Shown one piece after another: positions 43,848 through 48,988 of a DNA stretch of 48,988 nucleotides; positions within the stretch are counted from its first letter, which is position 1; each line of letters begins with the position of its first letter. The position numbers and the translations under genes are program-made. The notes beneath the pieces were generated by a model. That model ran no database searches and was not told the origin of the DNA. It saw only the letters and a program-made list of their open reading frames with translations. Source of the stretch: JBBKWJ01 sp037968895 (GTDB lineage Bacteria > Actinomycetota > Acidimicrobiia > Acidimicrobiales > SZUA-35); the NCBI GenBank assembly GCA_037968895.1, contig JBBKWJ010000193.1, forward strand, positions 1 to 48,988, given 5' to 3'.

Positions 43848-45005
43848 TCAGCCCAGCCCGTTGTAGACCGCAGCACAGACTGCGGCGCCGGTCTCGTTGC
43901 CGAGAAGGCCCGATGCCATCTTGTTCATCATGTAGGTGATTGTCAGTCCGCGGTCGACGTCGTTGACCACGATGGAGCCGCCCCAACCTCCCCAGAAGCA
44001 GATCTTTCCGTCTGAATGCCCACCGACGAGAGCAGCAATCTCGGGGAGCAGCAACCCATATCCGATGCCGAAACGCAGTGGCATTCCAAGGACAAGATCG
44101 ATCCCATTCGACTGCTCTTCGAAAATCAGGTCGATCGTTTTCGGCGACAGCAGTCGGACTCCATCGACCTCGCCGCCATTGGTAATGACCGATTGGATTC
44201 GAGCAACGGAGCGAGCATTACCGTGGCCGTTCGCAGCCCCAATCTCGGCCTGGCGCCACGCCGGAGTCCACGACTCTTCTGCCCCTGGAGCAGGGCCGGT
44301 GAAGGTCTTGATGGCAACACTCTCTAGCACGGCTGGGTCGGTGAGATCTAGGCCGAAGTCGAGCGGAGGCGGCGGGACAACGTTTGATACCCGATGAAAC
44401 TCTGACGGATCGAGACCGATGTGGAAGTCGGCCCCGAGCGGACCGGCGACCTCCTCGGCGAAGAACGTGCCGAGCGACTTTCCGCTGACTCGGCGAATGA
44501 CCTCGCCAACGAGGTGTCCTTGATTAAGAGCGTGATAGCCCGATGCGGTGCCTGGCTCCCACCACGGCGCTTGCGCGGCCAACATCGCCGTTGACTTCTC
44601 CCAGTCGTAAATGTCGGAAACGACCACGGGTTGCGCCCAGCCCGAAACACCAGACGTGTGCGACATGAGGTGTCGCACTTCGACTGCCTCTTTGCCGTTT
44701 GCCGCGAACTCTGGCCAATACTTCGACACCGGGGCGTAGACATCGAGCTCACCTCGGTCAACAAGGACGAGGGCACACAGCGCAGTCATCGTCTTTGTCG
44801 ACGACCAGACGTTTGTGATCGTGTCGCTCTGCCATGGTTTGGTTTTCTCTTCGTCGGTCCACCCGCCCCATTGGTCAACCACAATGTCGCCATCGATCGC
44901 GACCGCGACCGAGGCCCCAAGATCAGCGCCAGAATCGAGTTGCCCCGACAACACCTCGGCCACTGCATCGAATCGACTATCGCTTGTCCCGTGAATCTCA
45001 GCCAT
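43848..45005 (-). CDS. Beta-lactamase-fold serine hydrolase / esterase (mirror copy), 385 aa
   Basis: Mirror of 3984-5141. SSTK nucleophile motif (Ser68, Lys71) and Tyr157 are intact. Confidence 0.85.
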   Translation of the reverse strand: MAEIHGTSDSRFDAVAEVLSGQLDSGADLGASVAVAIDGDIVVDQWGGWTDEEKTKPWQSDTITNVWSSTKTMTALCALVLVDRGELDVYAPVSKYWPEFAANGKEAVEVRHLMSHTSGVSGWAQPVVVSDIYDWEKSTAMLAAQAPWWEPGTASGYHALNQGHLVGEVIRRVSGKSLGTFFAEEVAGPLGADFHIGLDPSEFHRVSNVVPPPPLDFGLDLTDPAVLESVAIKTFTGPAPGAEESWTPAWRQAEIGAANGHGNARSVARIQSVITNGGEVDGVRLLSPKTIDLIFEEQSNGIDLVLGMPLRFGIGYGLLLPEIAALVGGHSDGKICFWGGWGGSIVVNDVDRGLTITYMMNKMASGLLGNETGAAVCAAVYNGLG

Positions 45006-45010
45006 GGCGG

Positions 45011-45016
45011 ATCTTA
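45011..45016 (-). promoter_or_regulatory. Probable -10 element of leaderless promoter (serine hydrolase, mirror copy)
   Basis: Minus-strand TAAGAT five bases before the ATG at 45005; mirror of 3973-3978. Confidence 0.5.
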
Positions 45017-45092
45017 CGACACGGCGGTGCGCAAAACGAAACGCAACACCGTTATCGAACTCACGAGTACGAATGCTCCGAGCGACGTCCTC

Positions 45093-45098
45093 TACAGT
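45093..45098 (+). promoter_or_regulatory. Probable -10 element of leaderless promoter (CoA-transferase, mirror copy)
   Basis: TACAGT six bases before the ATG at 45105; mirror of 3891-3896. Confidence 0.45.
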
Positions 45099-45104
45099 TG
45101 CGCG

Positions 45105-46427
45105 ATGGACCAACAGACCATGCACCAAGTCGCAGAGGCCGCTGGTTTGGAGCTCCGGTCCGACGTGACAATCGCGGGAAATGATCCGATCCTCCCCAGC
45201 CGTTTTCCGATCGGCGAAGCGGCCGCAGTTGTGTTCGCCGCACTTGGTTCTCGAGCGGCTGATCTGGCAGAGAAGGCCGGAGGTTCGCCTGGACCAGTCG
45301 CCACCTCAGCCCTCGACGGCGTCCTTACGACAATCGGGTTCGCGGTCCAACGACTGAACGGCGAACCTGCGCCTCGCTCAAACCAATCGAATCCATTCGT
45401 CCACTGCTACGAGGGCGGTGATGGGCGCTGGATCTACTTGCACGGCGGCTTTCCAAACCTCGCTGCTGGACTCGCTTCTATTCTCGGTGTGAGCAACGAC
45501 GCGAGCTTTGCCGACATGAAGCTCGCCGTAGCGGCCTGGGGAGCTCAGTCACTTGAAGACACGATCGCCGAACGAAACTTCTGTGGGGCGATGGTCCGCT
45601 CACACGCAGAGTGGCTAGCCCATCCCCAGGGCATCGCGCTGGAGGCCGAGCCGACCGTCGCCATGGATCCAAACGAGCACGAACTCACATGGGCTCCCGA
45701 TCCGGTTCGACCCCTGGCCGGACTCCGGGTTCTCGACATGACCAGGGTGCTGGCCGGGCCAACTTGTGGCAAGTACTTGGCCTCGCTCGGCGCTGAAGTC
45801 ACCAACCTACGATCCGATCACATCCCCCAAGTGCCGAGCTTCCTACTAGAGACTGGCGTCGGTAAGCAGATTGTGAGAGCAGACCTCCGCAAACAAGACG
45901 AGCTTGAGCACATACAGCGACTGGCGATGGACTCCCATGTGGTCGTGCAGGGTTACCGACCGTGGATAGTCAATCGCTTCGGGCTCGATGCCGCATCGCT
46001 ACGAATCCGGGGCTGGCGGGGCATCTACGGCAATATCAGTTGCTATGGCGGCGTCGGACCATGGTCTGACCGTGCCGGTTGGGAGCAGCTCGCCCAGTCG
46101 GTTAGTGGCATGGCTGTCGCCGAAGGAACTGCCGAGCGACCAGCACAAGTTCCGGCTGCCTTGAATGACTACACCACCGGACTGTTGCTGGCTGAGGCGA
46201 TCACTCGCCAACTCGTTGCGGGAACCGGGGCGGACATCGTCGCCTCGCTTTGTCAGACCGCCGGTTGGCTGATGCGCAACGGCGCCGGCTGCGACCCCAA
46301 ACTCGCGAGCGGAATCGGAACACCGTCGCTCCTTCAGCGCAAGACCGAACAGGGAGTGCACCACCACCTCTCGCCTGGATTCACGGTTGGGGGTCTCGAC
46401 ATCGGTTGGCCAGGCAGCAGCGCGTAG
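45105..46427 (+). CDS. CaiB/BaiF class III CoA-transferase, permuted order (mirror copy), 440 aa
   Basis: Mirror of 2562-3884. The Rossmann entry is at residue 203 and candidate catalytic Asp355 lies in ALNDYTTG. The frame running back to 44631 is antisense to the hydrolase gene. Confidence 0.85.
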   Translation: MDQQTMHQVAEAAGLELRSDVTIAGNDPILPSRFPIGEAAAVVFAALGSRAADLAEKAGGSPGPVATSALDGVLTTIGFAVQRLNGEPAPRSNQSNPFVHCYEGGDGRWIYLHGGFPNLAAGLASILGVSNDASFADMKLAVAAWGAQSLEDTIAERNFCGAMVRSHAEWLAHPQGIALEAEPTVAMDPNEHELTWAPDPVRPLAGLRVLDMTRVLAGPTCGKYLASLGAEVTNLRSDHIPQVPSFLLETGVGKQIVRADLRKQDELEHIQRLAMDSHVVVQGYRPWIVNRFGLDAASLRIRGWRGIYGNISCYGGVGPWSDRAGWEQLAQSVSGMAVAEGTAERPAQVPAALNDYTTGLLLAEAITRQLVAGTGADIVASLCQTAGWLMRNGAGCDPKLASGIGTPSLLQRKTEQGVHHHLSPGFTVGGLDIGWPGSSA

Positions 46428-46493
46428 TCCCTTGCGAACACTTTGGTGTCTGACACTGGCTCGACTCCGTCGACCTACCGTTCGCAGGGTGAA

Positions 46494-47423
46494 CTAGCTC
46501 GACGGATAGTCGGCGTATGAATCTTTGAACACGCCCGAATGGAGCAGCACCTGAGCGGTCGGCTCGTTAGTTTCGTCGTCGGTCAGCGTGGTCAGCGTCC
46601 AATATGACTCGGTCCGGCGGCTCTGGCCCAGACCGACGATCTCGCGGCCGACCCGATAGGAGCGGCCGACCATCACCGGGCCGTTGATCATACGGATTTC
46701 GAGATCGATGAAGAGACCAACCGATGGTTGGCGAACGTTGAAGCCAACCCGCTTGGCCCCACTATTCGAGATCACGCTCATCATCTCGATGGGGATAATT
46801 GGCCCGCCAAACGGATTGTCGTCGGAGTCGGCCTCGTAGTGCGAAACAGACTCGGTGATCTTCAAAAGCTTTTGGGCCAACGTGAACGGGTAGAGGTTTC
46901 CGAGGTGAGTATCGAAGTCGATCGTGATCGTCTCGGACTCCTCGCCCTTTTGCCCGACACTCAGCTGATCGAGAATGAAGAGGTCGCCAGGATCGCGGTC
47001 ATTGGCCTTCGCCAGCCGGCCAGCGAGGGCGGTCGTGCTCGTATCGCCATCGACGGACGCGGTGCCCTCAAGCACTGGTGTGCCATCGGCCTTTGCCGCG
47101 TAGATCGTCGCCGTTGTCGCTCCCGGTCCGGCAAGTGTGACAGTCGCCTGCACCTCTTCGCCCTCTACCACCATGTTCAGAAAGTGAGCGCTGAGGATTC
47201 CCTTGCGAAACCACAGGTCGCCCCAAATGCTGGCAAGGAGCGGGTCGAACTGGCTGAAGTGAGTCGGGCCTTCAATTGGCGCGCCGGGCAGACCAAGCTT
47301 TTCGGCTGTCTCGTCGTCGTGCACACTGAGGTGTCCGTCGTAGGTCTGGTCGGCGAGCATCTGGCGTGGAGCACGGATGGGCCCGGTCAAAGTAACGGGT
47401 GAGTCTGAGATCTGCTGCGACAT
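46494..47423 (-). CDS. MaoC-like / double-hotdog domain protein (mirror copy), 309 aa
   Basis: Mirror of 1566-2495. Starts MSQQISDS at 47423; converges with the CoA-transferase across 66 bases. Confidence 0.65.
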   Translation of the reverse strand: MSQQISDSPVTLTGPIRAPRQMLADQTYDGHLSVHDDETAEKLGLPGAPIEGPTHFSQFDPLLASIWGDLWFRKGILSAHFLNMVVEGEEVQATVTLAGPGATTATIYAAKADGTPVLEGTASVDGDTSTTALAGRLAKANDRDPGDLFILDQLSVGQKGEESETITIDFDTHLGNLYPFTLAQKLLKITESVSHYEADSDDNPFGGPIIPIEMMSVISNSGAKRVGFNVRQPSVGLFIDLEIRMINGPVMVGRSYRVGREIVGLGQSRRTESYWTLTTLTDDETNEPTAQVLLHSGVFKDSYADYPSS

Positions 47424-47429
47424 TCTTGA

Positions 47430-47435
47430 AACGTA
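47430..47435 (-). promoter_or_regulatory. Probable -10 element of leaderless promoter (MaoC-like gene, mirror copy)
   Basis: Minus-strand TACGTT six bases before the ATG at 47423; mirror of 1554-1559. Confidence 0.45.
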
Positions 47436-47506
47436 GCGCCCCCTCCCCCGCCGAGCCAGATAGCGCCGCCAGCATCGAACCGTCCGAGGTTCTCCTAGGC
47501 CAAACC

Positions 47507-48988
47507 CTAGATTGGTGAGACTCGGCCGTCGACCACGTCGTAGCGGTGCGTGAGTTCAAGAGCCTCGATAAACGACCGATCGTGCGAAACGACGAGCAGA
47601 GTGCCGGCAAACTTGCCGAGCGCTTCTTCCAGCTGCTCAATCGCCTCGAGGTCGAGATGATTTGTTGGTTCGTCGAGGATCACAGTGTTAACCCCGGAGG
47701 CCTGGAACGCGGCCAGCACTGCCCGTGTCTGCTCACCGGGCGAGAGAGCCTTGGTCGCCCGCCCGACATGTTCTTTTCCGAGGCCAAACTTGGCGAGGGT
47801 CGATCGAGCCTCGCTGAGATCGAGGCCAGTGTCTTCCATGAAGCGATCGAGCAGCGGGCCTTCTGTCTCCAGCCGGCGACGCCCCTGGTCGAGCTCGCCA
47901 AGAACGACCGAGCGACCTAGCCGTTGGGTGCCAGCTTCAAGCGGAACATCGCCGATGAGAGCACGCAATAGCGTGGTCTTCCCTGCGCCATTGGAGCCCT
48001 CAAAGAGTATGCGTTGACCACTCAGCACTTCAAGCGTTACTGGTCCAAGATGGAAACCGCCCTGTGTCACCTCGGCCTGCCTCAACTCCGCTACTAGATC
48101 ACCCGAGCGAGCCACTTCACCGATTGTGAACTGGAGTTGCCACGGTTGCCAGGGTCGATCCACCTGCTCCAGACGCTCAATGGCACGCTCTGTCTGTCGA
48201 GCCTTCGATGCCAGCTTTTCGGACGCATCAATCCGGGTCCCTCGTGCCGCTCGGTCGTTGTCAGGTGGCTGCCGCTCGCGAGCCAATCCTTTGGCTGACC
48301 AATCTCGTGTTGTTGCGGCCCGCGATTGCAGCCGATCGCGCTCGTCAGTGAATTGGTCGAACTTGTCCTTGGCGTGCTGACGGGCGATCTCACGCTCCTC
48401 GAGGAAGGCAGACCACCCACCGCCGAACCGATTGATCGAAGAAGGCGCAGACGACCGCGGGTCTGGGTCGAACTCAACGACGTCGGTCACCACATTGTCG
48501 AGGAATTGCCGATCGTGCGACACAATAATGACCGGTCCGCGCTGTCCTTTCACAAGATTCTCAAGGAGAGCGATGCCTTCGAGGTCGAGGTCGTTGGTTG
48601 GTTCGTCGAGCAGCATGACGTCGTATTGCGATAGTCCAACCACAGCCAGCCAGACCTTTGCCCTCTCACCACCCGAGAGAAAAGCGACTTCCCGACCCAT
48701 GATCTGCTCAGAATCAGACCAACCGACTGAAGCAAGCGCCTCACCTGCTCGCGCTTCAAGATCGGCGGCACCAAGGCGGAGCCAACGATCGAGCGCAGTG
48801 TCGTAGGTGTCAGCGGCGCCAACCTGCTCCGTTGCCAACGCCATCAGCGCCGCGTCGAGATTCTGGTTTGCCTCTGTCACGCCAGTCTGACGAGAAATCA
48901 TTGCGTCGACCGTCTCACCAGGCAGCGCTGACCGATCTTGGGTCATGAGCCCGACAGATGCCTCGCCGGGAGTGGTGGAAACCGTGCC
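47507..48988 (-). CDS. ABC-F family ATPase, 5' end cut off by the window edge (mirror copy)
   Basis: Mirror of 1-1482, truncated at exactly the same codon by the other window edge. Both visible Walker B motifs (DEPTNDLD, DEPTNHLD) and the second Walker A are intact; the first Walker A is missing. Confidence 0.9.
   Translation of the reverse strand, partial: GTVSTTPGEASVGLMTQDRSALPGETVDAMISRQTGVTEANQNLDAALMALATEQVGAADTYDTALDRWLRLGAADLEARAGEALASVGWSDSEQIMGREVAFLSGGERAKVWLAVVGLSQYDVMLLDEPTNDLDLEGIALLENLVKGQRGPVIIVSHDRQFLDNVVTDVVEFDPDPRSSAPSSINRFGGGWSAFLEEREIARQHAKDKFDQFTDERDRLQSRAATTRDWSAKGLARERQPPDNDRAARGTRIDASEKLASKARQTERAIERLEQVDRPWQPWQLQFTIGEVARSGDLVAELRQAEVTQGGFHLGPVTLEVLSGQRILFEGSNGAGKTTLLRALIGDVPLEAGTQRLGRSVVLGELDQGRRRLETEGPLLDRFMEDTGLDLSEARSTLAKFGLGKEHVGRATKALSPGEQTRAVLAAFQASGVNTVILDEPTNHLDLEAIEQLEEALGKFAGTLLVVSHDRSFIEALELTHRYDVVDGRVSPI

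Larger units (their letters stand above)
1..48988. repeat. Full-window perfect inverted repeat (two 24494-bp arms, no spacer)
   Basis: The first bases (ggcacggtttccaccactcc) are the reverse complement of the last ones, and every open frame at a..b has an identical-protein partner at 48989-b..48989-a on the other strand. No unpaired gene or spacer was seen. The axis lies exactly at the window midpoint and the two ends coincide, as expected if one segment was copied onto its own complement. Perfect identity means no mutation has accumulated since the duplication. An assembly, amplification or read fold-back explains this most simply. A genuine palindrome of this size would normally be unstable in bacteria with SbcCD-type nucleases. 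Confidence 0.97.

Overview
The window is one exact inverted repeat. Bases 1-24494 and 24495-48988 are reverse complements over their full length: position x pairs with 48989-x, and every gene in the left arm reappears with an identical protein on the opposite strand in the right arm. The unique content is therefore about 24.5 kb, read twice. The symmetry axis (24494|24495) falls inside a short dyad, GAGTGAGC|GCTCACTC, that looks like a TetR-type operator, 22 bases upstream of a tetR start. No transposase, integrase or other mobile gene lies at the axis, and both ends stop at the same base inside the same truncated ABC-F gene. The simplest reading is a fold-back of one genomic segment during assembly or amplification. 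A real 49-kb palindrome or a replicated hairpin telomere cannot be excluded from sequence alone.

The organism is probably an actinobacterium, perhaps Acidimicrobiia-like (inference). The supporting evidence is a fairly G+C-rich sequence (judged by eye), two F420-type enzyme families, an LppX/LprG-type lipoprotein with a Thr-rich linker, a class F-like sortase, a three-gene proton-translocating transhydrogenase, a GAAC-N4-GTTC LexA box, and many apparently leaderless start codons.

Layout of the unique arm, using left-arm coordinates: ABC-F ATPase lacking its N-terminus (1-1482); double-hotdog/MaoC-like protein (1566-2495); class III CoA-transferase with permuted domain order (2562-3884, minus) divergent from a beta-lactamase-family serine hydrolase (3984-5141); TetR regulator (5148-5825, minus) divergent from a deazaflavin/F420-dependent reductase (5966-6445). 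Next is a minus-strand run, in transcription order: PLP decarboxylase (13072-11687), pntAa, pntAb, pntB, LprG-like lipoprotein and a 14-TM MFS exporter (ending at 6475). A plus-strand run follows: CHRD-domain surface protein, sortase, and SulP transporter with STAS domain (13251-16399). A second minus-strand run, in transcription order, is TetR, two halves of a heterodimeric ABC exporter, an F420-type LLM oxidoreductase, an AMP-forming acyl-CoA ligase and dinB (24472-16401).

Three modules stand out. The lipoprotein-MFS pair has the layout of mycobacterial lprG-Rv1410c lipid export and sits directly behind the transhydrogenase. The TetR-ABC-ABC-LLM-ligase operon is a compact export/modification cassette of unknown substrate. 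The CHRD protein and sortase are translationally coupled and look like a substrate-enzyme pair without a canonical LPxTG motif. No rRNA, tRNA, CRISPR array or insertion sequence was recognised. Apart from the window-edge truncation, no gene-free stretch exceeds about 180 bases.
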